From Hyphomicrobiales bacterium (GTDB lineage Bacteria > Pseudomonadota > Alphaproteobacteria > Rhizobiales > Rhizobiaceae), in the NCBI GenBank assembly GCA_900473915.1, contig UCNG01000022.1, forward strand, positions 84,687-148,686: 64,000 nt of DNA. The letters are read 5' to 3'. Under the pieces are notes generated by a model that was given only the letters and a program-made list of their open reading frames with translations, had not been told where the DNA came from and made no database searches. The stretch's first letter is position 1; each line of letters begins with the position of its first letter. Shown here in pieces: positions 37,153-46,375 of the stretch. The position numbers were made by a program, and so were the translations under genes.

Positions 37153-37432
37153 TAAATCCACAAGACAGGCGCGGCGGGTTTGCCGCATGGCAGCCATGGC
37201 GTTGCTTCGAAGCCAAAAGATGTTTGTTAAGCGCCTGAAATGGCAATTGATATAGTCCTGTCGGGGGACTCGTGATAACGGTGGCGAGAAATTCGAATGC
37301 TTCGCAGCTACGACGTGCGGCAAGCCGCGAGGGGATTGACTAAGTTTTAGTCCAAAATAGTAGTATAAATAGCCTTATGGCGCTGGAATCGTTCAGGTAT
37401 TTCTCTCCGTGGGAGAGCGGGATTACACGCGT
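37153..37432. other. Intergenic region with candidate wbkD promoter
   Basis: No gene is seen. GACTAA-GTT-TTAGTC (37338-37352) is a small perfect palindrome overlapping a TTGACT, with TATAAA downstream (37364-37369). Spacing between these is not ideal, so promoter assignment is tentative. Confidence 0.4.
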
Positions 37433-39301
37433 ATGAGTTTGAAATATCCATGGCAGAGACTGGCGCTTTTACCCCGCGCCAGCAAACAGATCATCCTGAT
37501 GCTGAGCGATTGTGCTCTGCTGTTGCTGAGTGCCTATATCGCATTCGTCATACGCCTCGGCTTCGTTTTCGTACCGAACGAGGGACAAACGTTCCTCATT
37601 TTCATCGCGCCCGTTCTGGCAATTCCGGTTTTCATTCGCTTCGGACTTTACCGCGCCATTATCCGCTATCTGGCAGAACGTGCGATCTGGCCGATTTTTC
37701 AGGCCACGGCCATCGCCTCGCTGTTCTGGGTTGCACTGGTGTTCCTGATGGAACTCTACGGCAGCGCCGGCCTGCCGCGCTCGGTCCCGCTGCTCTATTG
37801 GCTATTGAGTACCGTTTTCATCTCAGCCAGCCGTTTCGGTGCGAAGTGGCTTTTGCGAAGTGCTGAATCGGACAAACGTTATACAAGTTCCGCATTGATC
37901 ATTGGGGTGGGCGAACCTGCCCGCCAGCTCGCAACCGCGCTTCGCAGCCACAGCGACACATTGGTTGTCGGCTTTGTCGATCCTGATGGCCAGCTCAAGG
38001 GCATGGATATCGTGGGATTGCGTGTCTACGGTGTGGAAGACATTCCCGCCCTGATAGAAAACTACGGCATCAAGCAGGTGGTCGTTTCGGAACCGGCGCT
38101 GGAACAGAAACAGCGTCAGGATTTTGCGCGGCTTCTTGGGCGCCTTCCGGTCAATACACGTATTCTTCCGCCGATTGCCGATCTTACGGCAGGCAAATAT
38201 CTGGTCAGCTCGCTTCGCAATGTGGAGATCGACGATCTGCTCGGTCGTTCTCCGGTGCCGCCGGATGCGGACCTGTTGCGGGAAGTGGTCGAAGGCCGAC
38301 GCATTATGGTGACGGGGGCAGGCGGATCGATCGGCAGCCAGCTTTGCCGCACCATTTCGCAATGGAATCCCGCCTGTATCGTCCTGTTCGAATCGAGCGA
38401 ATTCGCGCTGTACAATATAGACCGGCAGTTGAGGCAGATAGCCAGTTGCGAAGTCATCCCGATTTTAGGGACGGTCAGCAGCCGCGACTGTGTGGAGAAA
38501 GCAATTCGCGATCACAACGTCGATACGGTCTATCACTGCGCAGCCTACAAGCACGTGCCCCTTGTCGAAAAGAACCCATTGGTCGGTATCTACAACAATG
38601 TCTTCGGCACGCTGGAAGTGGCAGAGGCTGCTCTTAACACCGATGTCGAGCGCATGGTGCTCATCTCGTCCGACAAGGCGGTGCGGCCAACCAACGTGAT
38701 GGGCGCCACCAAGCGCTGGGCAGAATTGGTCGTCTATTATTGCGGTACGCGCGCCGAGCAGTCGGGCAAGAAGAAGGCGTTCTATTCAGTCCGATTCGGC
38801 AATGTGCTGGGCTCGAACGGTTCGGTTGTTCCGCTTTTTCGTGAGCAGATTGCCGGTGGCGGTCCCATTACCCTGACCCATGACGACATGACCCGCTACT
38901 TCATGTCGATCAAGGAAGCTGCCGAGCTTATCGTGCAGTCTGGCGGCATCGCCGCATCCGGCGACACGGTGCTGCTGGAGATGGGCGAACCGGTCAGGAT
39001 TCGCGATCTGGCAGAGAATATGATCCTGCTGGCAGGGCTGACCGTTCGCAATGAAGAGAATCCGCATGGCGATATTGCCATCGAGGTTACTGGAATCCGC
39101 GAGGGCGAGAAGATGTATGAAGAACTCTTCTACGATCCTTCGCTGGCGCAGCCGACGCGCCATCCCAAGATCATGCGCGCGCCGAAAGGCAACAAGGCAG
39201 CTGTTGATGTGCCCGCCAGCCTTGCCGCACTGCGCATTGCCATGGAAAGCGGCGACGTCGATGCGGTCCGCAAGGTTCTGTTCGACGTTATAGCTTCCTG
39301 A
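37433..39301 (+). CDS. wbkD: Membrane NDP-sugar 4,6-dehydratase/epimerase, WbkD/WbpM-like
   Basis: About 622 residues of the FlaA1/WbpM/CapD class. Four N-terminal helices (to about 150) are followed by a Rossmann-like domain (ALIIGVGEPARQLATAL) and a catalytic dehydratase domain with MVTGAGGSIGSQLCR, SSDKAVRPTNVMGATKR and the C-terminal MGEPVRIRDLAENMI. Such enzymes convert UDP-GlcNAc to a 4-keto-6-deoxy sugar, a first step to QuiNAc or similar. In Brucella, WbkD is paired with WbkF for O-antigen priming, and the same convergent pair is seen here. The ATG at 37433 (MSLKYPWQRL) is preferred to a GTG eight codons upstream; neither has a strong ribosome site. It overlaps wbkF by 14 bases at the 3' ends. 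Confidence 0.9.
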   Translation: MSLKYPWQRLALLPRASKQIILMLSDCALLLLSAYIAFVIRLGFVFVPNEGQTFLIFIAPVLAIPVFIRFGLYRAIIRYLAERAIWPIFQATAIASLFWVALVFLMELYGSAGLPRSVPLLYWLLSTVFISASRFGAKWLLRSAESDKRYTSSALIIGVGEPARQLATALRSHSDTLVVGFVDPDGQLKGMDIVGLRVYGVEDIPALIENYGIKQVVVSEPALEQKQRQDFARLLGRLPVNTRILPPIADLTAGKYLVSSLRNVEIDDLLGRSPVPPDADLLREVVEGRRIMVTGAGGSIGSQLCRTISQWNPACIVLFESSEFALYNIDRQLRQIASCEVIPILGTVSSRDCVEKAIRDHNVDTVYHCAAYKHVPLVEKNPLVGIYNNVFGTLEVAEAALNTDVERMVLISSDKAVRPTNVMGATKRWAELVVYYCGTRAEQSGKKKAFYSVRFGNVLGSNGSVVPLFREQIAGGGPITLTHDDMTRYFMSIKEAAELIVQSGGIAASGDTVLLEMGEPVRIRDLAENMILLAGLTVRNEENPHGDIAIEVTGIREGEKMYEELFYDPSLAQPTRHPKIMRAPKGNKAAVDVPASLAALRIAMESGDVDAVRKVLFDVIAS

Positions 39302-40295
39302 ACCGTCCGCGGAAATCCAGCAGCAGAACCAGCGTCGCGACAACTGCCACGAGCAGGAAGGCGACCTGTGTGATTGTGTGGTCCAAAGCAAGCAACGCCA
39401 GGGCGCAGGCAATGAGAATCAGGTTCAGAAGTGCGACGTGGCTGACGACCTTGAGTACGCTCCAGCCCGAGCGCTTCGCTGTCTGATAGGCATGCTTGGA
39501 ATGCGCTTTCAGGATATTCTCGCCCTGGCTCAGCCGCATCATAATGGTGGTCCCTGCATCGAGAATGTAGTAGAGTGGCAGGATCAGCGCGACGATGATG
39601 TGTGTTTCGCGCGCAAGCAGGATCAGCGCTGTGCCCGTTATAAGGCCAAGCGGCAGGCTTCCTGAATCCCCCAGAAAAATCGTTGCCGGAGGGCGGTTGA
39701 ACAGGGCAAAACCCAGAATGCCGCCCGCCGCAATAGTTCCGAGGCCGCCGCTTTCCAATCCAGCGAGCCCAAGAGCGGCAAGAAGCCCGATACCCGCCAA
39801 AGGAATCCCGATGCCCGCTGCTGTCATCAGGTCGAGGCCATCCATGAAGTTGGTCACATTGATCGCTACGACGAGCGCAATGACTATGAGCGCTGCCTCA
39901 AGCCAGTGCGGCAAAAGTTCGGGCAATAGCCGGAAATCCGGTCCCAGACCGTAAACCACGATCCCGGCCGCAATGAACTGCGACCCCAGCCGGATAATTT
40001 CCGAAAGCTCATAGCGGTCATCCAGCCCTCCGACGATCCAGAGCAATAGCGAGGCTCCCGAAAGACAGAGCGCCAGATGCGCATTGACTTCCAGATCCGG
40101 CGCAAAAATCAGCATAGTCACGACGATTGCGGGAATGAGCGCCAACCCGCCGATCTGCCGGGCCACTGTCGTATGGTTGGAGCGCGAGCTCATGCGGGCC
40201 GCAAGAAAGTGCTCGGGCAAGAGCCGGTCCAGCAGGTAGAGCCCGATGCCGCACAAGGCAGCGCTGACAAGAAATGAAATCAACAGAAACAGCAT
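39288..40295 (-). CDS. wbkF: Undecaprenyl-phosphate sugar-1-phosphate transferase, WbkF/WecA-like
   Basis: A 335-residue integral membrane enzyme that loads a sugar phosphate onto undecaprenyl phosphate, the priming step of O-antigen. It has about ten helices with the PNPT-family sites WIVGGLDDRYEL (DDxxD-like), NVTNFMDGLDLMTA and FLGDSGSLPLGLITG, plus the cytoplasmic KAHSKHAYQTAKRSGW loop. The frame continues upstream, but those codons run antisense through the tRNA-Gln gene, so ATG 40295 (MLFLLISFLV) is taken. No convincing Shine-Dalgarno site is seen. Confidence 0.9.
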   Translation of the reverse strand: MLFLLISFLVSAALCGIGLYLLDRLLPEHFLAARMSSRSNHTTVARQIGGLALIPAIVVTMLIFAPDLEVNAHLALCLSGASLLLWIVGGLDDRYELSEIIRLGSQFIAAGIVVYGLGPDFRLLPELLPHWLEAALIVIALVVAINVTNFMDGLDLMTAAGIGIPLAGIGLLAALGLAGLESGGLGTIAAGGILGFALFNRPPATIFLGDSGSLPLGLITGTALILLARETHIIVALILPLYYILDAGTTIMMRLSQGENILKAHSKHAYQTAKRSGWSVLKVVSHVALLNLILIACALALLALDHTITQVAFLLVAVVATLVLLLDFRGRFRKL

Positions 40296-40513
40296 GATGA
40301 ATACCGAAAAACCATTTGTCCCTTGGAAGTAGCAGCTTTGAGGCTGGACGCAAATCGGCGGTTTTGTTTTGCGTAACCGGCCGTGGCGATAAGCGGTTGA
40401 AAACGTTCTTCGTGGGCACTGTAAGCTTAGGCGGGATTTCGTTATTAGGCGATTGCGCTTGGTTGTCGAAGCGGTTATAAGGCCGCCCAACCGATTGCTT
40501 CGGTTTGATTTGT

Positions 40514-40588
40514 TGGGGCGTAGCCAAGCGGTAAGGCAGCGGTTTTTGGTACCGCCATTCCCTGGTTCGAATCCAGGCGCCCCAGCCA
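40514..40588 (+). tRNA. tRNA-Gln (anticodon TTG)
   Basis: A 75-base gene including an encoded CCA end. The acceptor stem pairs TGGGGCG with CGCCCCA, discriminator G. The anticodon stem GCGGT/ACCGC holds the loop TTTTGGT, giving TTG. The T arm is CCTGG-TTCGAAT-CCAGG. It marks the border between the wbk genes and an AT-richer polysaccharide block. Confidence 0.97.
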
Positions 40589-41123
40589 TAGTCTTGTGAC
40601 TGAACCCATGGGCTTTTGGATGCCTGTTCTCCCTCGCTCAGGCTGTGCCTCGCTTTCGTCGCGTTCACCAAAAAAGGCCATGCGCCAGGATGGCCTCGCG
40701 CCGTCTGCCAAAAACCTCTCATGTCTTTAGGTCGTCATCCTGCCTTCACGAGCTAAGTTCAGGTTTCTTTGGTTCAAAGCCAAAATAACGGTCGCAACGA
40801 TGCATATCGCTGCGAAGAAGGTATGAACGCAGCGGTAGTAGCGCGTGGGGAGGAGGCTCTCGACTTTGTGACGCTTTTTAGAGAGCGCCTTGTCAAAAGT
40901 GAAATGGAACCTCCCTGCTTCGGCTCGAAGGGATACGCGGTTCAAACCGAATTTTCGAGTTTGAGGAGGGGGATGAATTATATCCAAAAAGCTTGTTTGT
41001 TAGCCCTTTTTTTTTAGCCCCATTGAATATGTCTATCCGGAAGATCATCATTGACTCCGAGTGGCAGTTCTTTCATTTGAGAGCCTGCCTTTTCGTTGCC
41101 ATATAAAATGGCTTGGATGCATC
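40589..41123. other. Intergenic stretch without a convincing gene
   Basis: About 530 bases between tRNA-Gln and the exporter genes. Short open frames exist on both strands (for example minus strand 40727-40987) but overlap each other and show no recognisable protein. A run of nine T residues lies near 41007-41016. It is the likely left junction zone of the AT-rich block. Confidence 0.5.
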
Positions 41124-41150
41124 ATGAGTAAACGATTTTCAGAGAGTTAT

Positions 41151-41981
41151 ATGGAGATTACACCTGTAATCGGGGCTCCCGTGCCTAAGGCTGGTATGGG
41201 GGTGGCAATTCGAGATATTACAGAAGCGATGCGTAAATACCGGCTCGCCCTGATATTTGGGTGGCAGGATGTAGCGCAGCGTTACCGTCGCTCCCGCGTT
41301 GGCGCTTTTTGGCTTACCATTAACATGGCGGTCTTCATCGGTGCATTGGGGTTGATATTCGGAACTCTTTTCCAATCGGAAATGAGGGAGTTCCTTCCCT
41401 ATCTCTGTGCTGGGGTGATAATGTGGGGGTTCATCTCCACGACCTTATCTGAAGGATGTGCGGCCTTTAGTGGTTCAGACGGAATTATCTTACAGGTAAG
41501 GATGCCTCTTTTTATTCATGTAATGCGTGTAATTTGGCGAAATATAATCATTTTAGCGCATAATATTGTGATTTTTCCCGTAATAGCTCTGATACTGTCG
41601 CGCCAGATAAATCTTAATATTCTCTGGGCTGTGCCAGGCTTGGTAGTTGTAATATTGAACGCTGCGTGGATGGTTCTTGTTCTTGGAGTGATTTGCGCTC
41701 GATTCCGCGACATGACGCAGGTGATGACCAATATTTTACAGGTCTTGTTTTATGCGACACCAATTATGTGGATGGTTAAAATTTTGCCGGACCATGTTTC
41801 CAAAGCATTTATTGTTTGGAACCCATTCTATCACTTTATCGAACTGGTAAGGGCACCTTTACTTGGTGGTATGCCCACTTTTTGGAATTGGATGATCCCC
41901 ATTTGCCTGTTGGTCGTGGGCTGGACATTTGCCATTGCATTCTATGGCAAATATCGTTGGCGTGTAGCGTATTGGTTGTAG
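41151..41981 (+). CDS. wzm: O-antigen/polysaccharide ABC exporter permease
   Basis: About 276 residues with six membrane helices, ABC-2 type. It has the N-terminal amphipathic stretch WQDVAQRYRRSRVGAFWLT typical of Wzm/KpsM/RfbA proteins, then LPYLCAGVIMWGFIS, LGVICARFRDM and a late NPFYHFIELVRAPLLG. With Wzt it moves lipid-linked glycan across the inner membrane. ATG 41151 has AGAGAG five bases upstream; ATG 41124 is an alternative nine codons longer. The codons are clearly more AT-rich than in the wbk genes. The wzt start follows the stop after one base. Confidence 0.92.
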   Translation: MEITPVIGAPVPKAGMGVAIRDITEAMRKYRLALIFGWQDVAQRYRRSRVGAFWLTINMAVFIGALGLIFGTLFQSEMREFLPYLCAGVIMWGFISTTLSEGCAAFSGSDGIILQVRMPLFIHVMRVIWRNIIILAHNIVIFPVIALILSRQINLNILWAVPGLVVVILNAAWMVLVLGVICARFRDMTQVMTNILQVLFYATPIMWMVKILPDHVSKAFIVWNPFYHFIELVRAPLLGGMPTFWNWMIPICLLVVGWTFAIAFYGKYRWRVAYWL

Positions 41982-41982
41982 A

Positions 41983-42723
41983 ATGACAGAAATTAGATTG
42001 AATGACGTCAGCGTCGAGTTCCCGATTTATAATTCTTCGAGCCGGTCGCTTAAAAATCGTGTCCTTAGCGTTGCGACGGGCGGCAAGATTGAGCGCCGAA
42101 CTGACGGATTAGTTATTGTACGTGGCTTAGAGAATATTTCCCTCACATTACATGATGGCGAGAGGGTCGGTCTCGTTGGCCATAATGGCTCCGGTAAAAC
42201 CACGTTGCTGCGTGTCCTTTCCGGCATCTACACTCCGACTCAAGGGAGTGCGGTTGTGGATGGAGACTGTGTTTCTCTGATCAATATAAGCCTGGGCATC
42301 GATCCCGATGCAACGGGACGGGAAAATATCCGGTTGCGCTCGGCAATAATGGGTATGGATCCCAAAAAAATGGCGGATAAATTTGACGAAATAGCCGAGT
42401 TTTCGGGATTAGGCGATTTCTTGGATATGCCGTTCCGCACCTACTCGTCGGGCATGCAGCTGAGACTCGCTTTTGCAACATCCACTTCGGTTCGGCCCGA
42501 GATTCTCATTATGGATGAATGGCTTTCCACAGGTGACGAGAATTTTAAGGAGAGAGCGAACCAGCGTATGCAAGAGTTGGTTGATTCGACAAAAATTCTG
42601 GTTTTAGCCAGCCATTCAGCAGACCTTCTGCGAAAAAACTGTAACCGCATAATCTGGCTCGAGCATGGGCGCATAAAGATGGATGGTGAGCCCGCTGAGG
42701 TGTTGTCATCCTATTTCACTTGA
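41983..42723 (+). CDS. wzt: O-antigen/polysaccharide ABC exporter ATPase, short form
   Basis: A 246-residue ABC ATPase with Walker A GLVGHNGSGKTTLLRV, signature YSSGMQLRLAFA, Walker B ILIMDEWLSTGD and the switch histidine in LASHSADLL. The N-terminal extension VEFPIYNSSSRSLKN is typical of O-antigen and teichoic-acid exporters. It stops soon after the ATPase core, so it lacks the C-terminal carbohydrate-binding domain found in Wzt proteins that recognise a terminal cap. It is therefore of the short KpsT-like or Brucella Wzt type. It pairs with wzm. Confidence 0.93.
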   Translation: MTEIRLNDVSVEFPIYNSSSRSLKNRVLSVATGGKIERRTDGLVIVRGLENISLTLHDGERVGLVGHNGSGKTTLLRVLSGIYTPTQGSAVVDGDCVSLINISLGIDPDATGRENIRLRSAIMGMDPKKMADKFDEIAEFSGLGDFLDMPFRTYSSGMQLRLAFATSTSVRPEILIMDEWLSTGDENFKERANQRMQELVDSTKILVLASHSADLLRKNCNRIIWLEHGRIKMDGEPAEVLSSYFT

Positions 42724-42819
42724 TAATGCGGAAATTTTTTCGACATAGCGGTTTTTTCGGTGAAGGGTATATGCCACGATGGTAAAATAATTAAATTCTA
42801 ATAAACGCGACGGTATCAT

Positions 42820-43848
42820 ATGACAGAGTTCAAAGTAAACAGTCAGGAATATTGGGATCATCGCTTTGAGACAAACTGGGACGAACGATTAGGTCGTGAG
42901 CAATCGCGCTTTTTTTCTCATGTAGCGCTGGAATTTATTCCAATGTGGTTGAGTAGTGAAATACGCAACCGTAACTTTTCAATCTGCGACTGGGGGTGTG
43001 CGGAGGGTGATGGTACGGATGTACTGACTGAAGTGTTTGATCCCGAAAACATAACGGGCATTGACTTCTCTTCTCAGGCAATAGCTCGTGCGTCAGAGAC
43101 TTACCCGCAACTGACCTTCTTGGCTGAGGACTGGGTAGGTAATAGCGAGCCTGACGATGGATACGATGTTGTCTTTACATCAAACACGTTAGAGCATTTT
43201 CATGAACCGCACGCGGTGATGCGCCGACTGTTCAATGTTGCACGTAAATGTGTAATCATATTAATTCCCTACCGGGAATTTGAGCGTCATGAAGAGCACC
43301 ATTTCACGTTCACAAGTTCAAATCTATATTTTCGGCCTACACCAGATTTTACGCTGGTGCACTCTCAGGTGGTGAATACGGCGAATAGATCGCCAACTTA
43401 TTGGTCGGGTATGCAGATTCTCCTGGTTTACGCCCGAGATAGCTTTCTTGGCGAACTCAACGTCACGTTAGGCGAATTGGAAATTGCTGACGAGCGGGCC
43501 GTTGAGAAAGATGAGAGAATTGCGCGATGTACGGCTCAGATAGACGATCTGGGCAAAACGGTATCCCAAAATGAAAAGCGTATTTTAGATATTTCAAATG
43601 AGTTTAACTCAAAGCAGGAGGGGTATGAAAAAGAAATTATGCGCCTTCAGACAGTGCTGGAAGCCGTAAATCTAAAAAATGAGGGTATCGTCCAGGATTT
43701 AAAAGATCTCGACGAGCGCTATAGGATCGCCGCGCAGCAAAATGATCGCCTTTCTCAAGAATTAGGAAATATTCATAATTCGAGAGGTTGGAAATTTGCC
43801 ACTTTTTTACACAGGATGCGCCTCCGCCTTGGAGGGGGTGGAGAGTGA
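42820..43848 (+). CDS. SAM-dependent methyltransferase with C-terminal coiled coil
   Basis: A 342-residue protein. The N-terminal 200 residues form a class I methyltransferase: motif I SICDWGCAEGDGT, then GIDFSSQAIARA and FTSNTLEHFHEP. From about 215 to 325 it becomes a charged, heptad-like helix (ERAVEKDERIARC ... DERYRIAAQQNDRLSQE). It ends with NSRGWKFATFLHRMRLR, a basic amphipathic tail often seen at the end of glycan enzymes. In E. coli WbdD, a methyltransferase joined to a coiled coil sets O-chain length; a comparable terminator role is inferred here, but no kinase domain is present. A 96-base gap separates it from wzt. Confidence 0.82.
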   Translation: MTEFKVNSQEYWDHRFETNWDERLGREQSRFFSHVALEFIPMWLSSEIRNRNFSICDWGCAEGDGTDVLTEVFDPENITGIDFSSQAIARASETYPQLTFLAEDWVGNSEPDDGYDVVFTSNTLEHFHEPHAVMRRLFNVARKCVIILIPYREFERHEEHHFTFTSSNLYFRPTPDFTLVHSQVVNTANRSPTYWSGMQILLVYARDSFLGELNVTLGELEIADERAVEKDERIARCTAQIDDLGKTVSQNEKRILDISNEFNSKQEGYEKEIMRLQTVLEAVNLKNEGIVQDLKDLDERYRIAAQQNDRLSQELGNIHNSRGWKFATFLHRMRLRLGGGGE

Positions 43849-44000
43849 TGCATTGGCTTGTGTCATCGTACTGCTAAATGGCTGAGTAGCCCGCAAATCG
43901 TTCGAACATGAAAAAAACGCGTTTTTATTGTGATAAAGCAATGTTTGATTCGAGCACGGTTTAGACAGACGGCTGAAAGTCGTAAGGGAAAATATCCGAA

Positions 44001-45281
44001 ATGAAGCGTTCTTATCTCATCGCACGTAGTTTGTATCGGAGTATGCCGACACAACTCCAAAAGATCTTGAGAGGTCCTGCGTGGCGCGTCGCAACAAAGC
44101 TGCGTAAGCCAGTCCTATCCGAGATAGTGAATGACCGTTCCGTTTTGGCCAATACTCGTACGGATCTGACGTGGGCTCAATTTCAAAAACAGGTTCTTGC
44201 GCATAAAGATGACTACGCCGGAATGTTCATCCAGGGGGCTATAATTGACTGGAACGTAGATTTGTATCAGCGTCCGCAACATATGGCGGCGGCATTCGCG
44301 AAAAAAGATTATCTGGTAATATATCAAACCCACAATTGGGGGAAGGATGATGTCCAGGGGTTTAGACAGGTTCGCAAGAATGTCTGGCTTACAAATTATG
44401 ATGTGGCCAAAGAGGTTTCTGGCGCGGTCGTGTCGGTTTATTCAACTGGATATATTGGTGAGGTTGTAAAGCGTTCTTATGGGAAGAACGTTCTCGTCTA
44501 TGAGTATATCGATCATATCGATCCTAAGATTAGTGGTACTCAAGAAAACATTGATCGATTGATTGAGGTAAAGGATTTCGCCTTCTCAGGCGGAGCGGAC
44601 TACATTATTGCGTCCTCCGCGCTTCTCTATGACGAAGCAGTAAAAGCAGTTGGTCATAATAAAGTAATTATGGCGCAGAATGGTGTGGATACTAAACACT
44701 ATCGCGACAAAAAGCATGATGATTTTGAACTGCCCAAATCCTATAAAGAGTTTAGAAAGAAATACAAAAGCGTAGTTGGATACTTCGGTGCCTTGGCGCC
44801 ATGGCTTTGGTATGAGGAAGTTAACAAGTTAATTGCATCGAGGCCTGATATAGGATTTATTTTCATTGGGCCAGATTACTACGGTGGCCGATCTCAAATA
44901 ATTGAAGCGGAAAATGTCCTTTGTCCAGGCGCCATAGATTATAACATTCTTCCCGCATTTGCTCGAGAGTTTGATATTTGTTTCATTCCATTTGAACCGG
45001 GAGATATCGCGAAGACAACCTCACCGTTGAAGCTTTTCGAATATTTTGCGCTTGAGAAGCCAGTTGTGGTGACATCTTTTATGGATGAGTGTGTGATCCA
45101 TCCCGAAGTGTTCGCTGGTGCTAATGCAGGGGAGCTCTCCCGGAAAATCGATGACGCACTTAAGGTGAGTAAGGATCCAGCTTTTAAGTCCCGTTTGGCT
45201 GCTTTGGCAGATCAGCACAATTGGGATCAACGAGCCGGAGCCTATGAAAAAGCATTTGAAGGATTGAAGCGCGTAAAATGA
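44001..45281 (+). CDS. GT-B fold glycosyltransferase
   Basis: A 426-residue cytoplasmic enzyme with a basic N-terminus. It has a GT-B N-domain bearing DLYQRPQHMAAAFAKKD, and a donor-binding C-domain with VVGYFGALAPWLWYEEV, PDIGFIFIGPDYYGG and FDICFIPFEPGDIAKTTSPLKLFEYFALEKPVV-type sequence (the EX7E-like end of GT4 enzymes). It probably adds a sugar during O-chain assembly; donor and linkage are unknown. The gene is AT-rich and overlaps wecB by ATGA. Confidence 0.85.
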   Translation: MKRSYLIARSLYRSMPTQLQKILRGPAWRVATKLRKPVLSEIVNDRSVLANTRTDLTWAQFQKQVLAHKDDYAGMFIQGAIIDWNVDLYQRPQHMAAAFAKKDYLVIYQTHNWGKDDVQGFRQVRKNVWLTNYDVAKEVSGAVVSVYSTGYIGEVVKRSYGKNVLVYEYIDHIDPKISGTQENIDRLIEVKDFAFSGGADYIIASSALLYDEAVKAVGHNKVIMAQNGVDTKHYRDKKHDDFELPKSYKEFRKKYKSVVGYFGALAPWLWYEEVNKLIASRPDIGFIFIGPDYYGGRSQIIEAENVLCPGAIDYNILPAFAREFDICFIPFEPGDIAKTTSPLKLFEYFALEKPVVVTSFMDECVIHPEVFAGANAGELSRKIDDALKVSKDPAFKSRLAALADQHNWDQRAGAYEKAFEGLKRVK

Positions 45282-46375
45282 AGAAAATTCTCTGCGTTGT
45301 TGGTACTCGCCCCGAAGCGATCAAGATGGCCCCGGTTATTCTCGGCCTGAGAAAAGAAAAATGGGCGGATGTTCGCGTTCTGGCGACCGCCCAGCATAGG
45401 CAAATGCTTGATCAAGTTATGAGTTTCTTTGGGATTACTCCAGATATTGATCTGAATATCATGCGACCCAATCAGGCATTAACGACGCTTACCGCCCGAC
45501 TGCTGCTCGAACTCGATAATGTTCTGTTGACAGAGAAGCCGGACGTTGTCCTTGTTCAAGGAGACACCACGACAGTCATGGCCGTTGCGATGGCATGCTT
45601 TTATCACCGTATTCCTATCGGACATGTTGAAGCCGGTTTACGGACATGGGATATTCAAAATCCTTTCCCGGAAGAAGCCAATCGTGTGATCGCGGGTAAA
45701 CTTGCTACATGGCATTTTGCACCGACAGAGGGATCCAGGCAGAATCTTTTGAAGGATGGCGTTGCTGACGAAAGTATCGTTGTTACCGGTAATACTGTTA
45801 TTGATGCTTTATTTATGACCGCCGAACGTGATCTTTCGATTGGAGTCCCTCTGGATCAGTCGAAGAGGATGGTCCTTGTGACCTCACATCGCAGGGAGAA
45901 TTTCGGCGAGCCGTTCCGAAACATCTGCCGTGCGCTACGTAAATTGGCGGAAGACAATCCAGATGTGCAGTTTCTTTACCCAGTCCATCCTAACCCGAAC
46001 GTTAAAGATGTTGCGCATGAGTTTTTGTCACCGCTAAAAAATTTCATTCTCTGTGATCCTCTTGATTATGCACCGTTTGTCGCTGCAATGAAGGAGGCAT
46101 ATCTAATTATCACAGATTCCGGTGGTGTTCAGGAAGAGGCTCCGGCGCTGGGTAAGCCGGTGGTGGTGTTGCGCGACGAGACAGAGCGCCCAGAAGCTGT
46201 CATGGACGGCGTGGTGAAGCTTGTAGGACCGAACTACGACCGGATCGTGCAGGAAGTTCAGCTGTTACTTGATGATGACAAGGCATATGCTGACATGGCG
46301 CGCGGCGTGTCCCCTTATGGAGATGGCAAGGCAACTGATCGTATCGTAGACATTCTCAGGAAACATTTTTCTTGA
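45278..46375 (+). CDS. wecB: UDP-N-acetylglucosamine 2-epimerase
   Basis: A 365-residue non-hydrolysing epimerase making UDP-ManNAc from UDP-GlcNAc. Signatures are VVGTRPEAIKMAPVI, VQGDTTTVMA, HVEAGLRTWDIQNPFPEEANR, TSHRRENFG and the late ITDSGGVQEEAPALGKPVV. No wecC dehydrogenase follows, so ManNAc rather than ManNAcA is the likely product used. It is coupled on both sides by 4-base overlaps to glycosyltransferase genes. Confidence 0.96.
   Translation: MKKILCVVGTRPEAIKMAPVILGLRKEKWADVRVLATAQHRQMLDQVMSFFGITPDIDLNIMRPNQALTTLTARLLLELDNVLLTEKPDVVLVQGDTTTVMAVAMACFYHRIPIGHVEAGLRTWDIQNPFPEEANRVIAGKLATWHFAPTEGSRQNLLKDGVADESIVVTGNTVIDALFMTAERDLSIGVPLDQSKRMVLVTSHRRENFGEPFRNICRALRKLAEDNPDVQFLYPVHPNPNVKDVAHEFLSPLKNFILCDPLDYAPFVAAMKEAYLIITDSGGVQEEAPALGKPVVVLRDETERPEAVMDGVVKLVGPNYDRIVQEVQLLLDDDKAYADMARGVSPYGDGKATDRIVDILRKHFS

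Noticed and set aside
40296-40589. N-terminal extension of wbkF by about 98 codons
   Set aside because: Part of it is the reverse complement of tRNA-Gln, and the extension lacks membrane-protein character; the ATG at 40295 gives a normal family start.
40727-40987. 86-codon minus-strand frame after tRNA-Gln with one hydrophobic segment
   Set aside because: It overlaps a plus-strand frame of similar length, has no clear ribosome site and no known family; evidence is too thin to call a gene.
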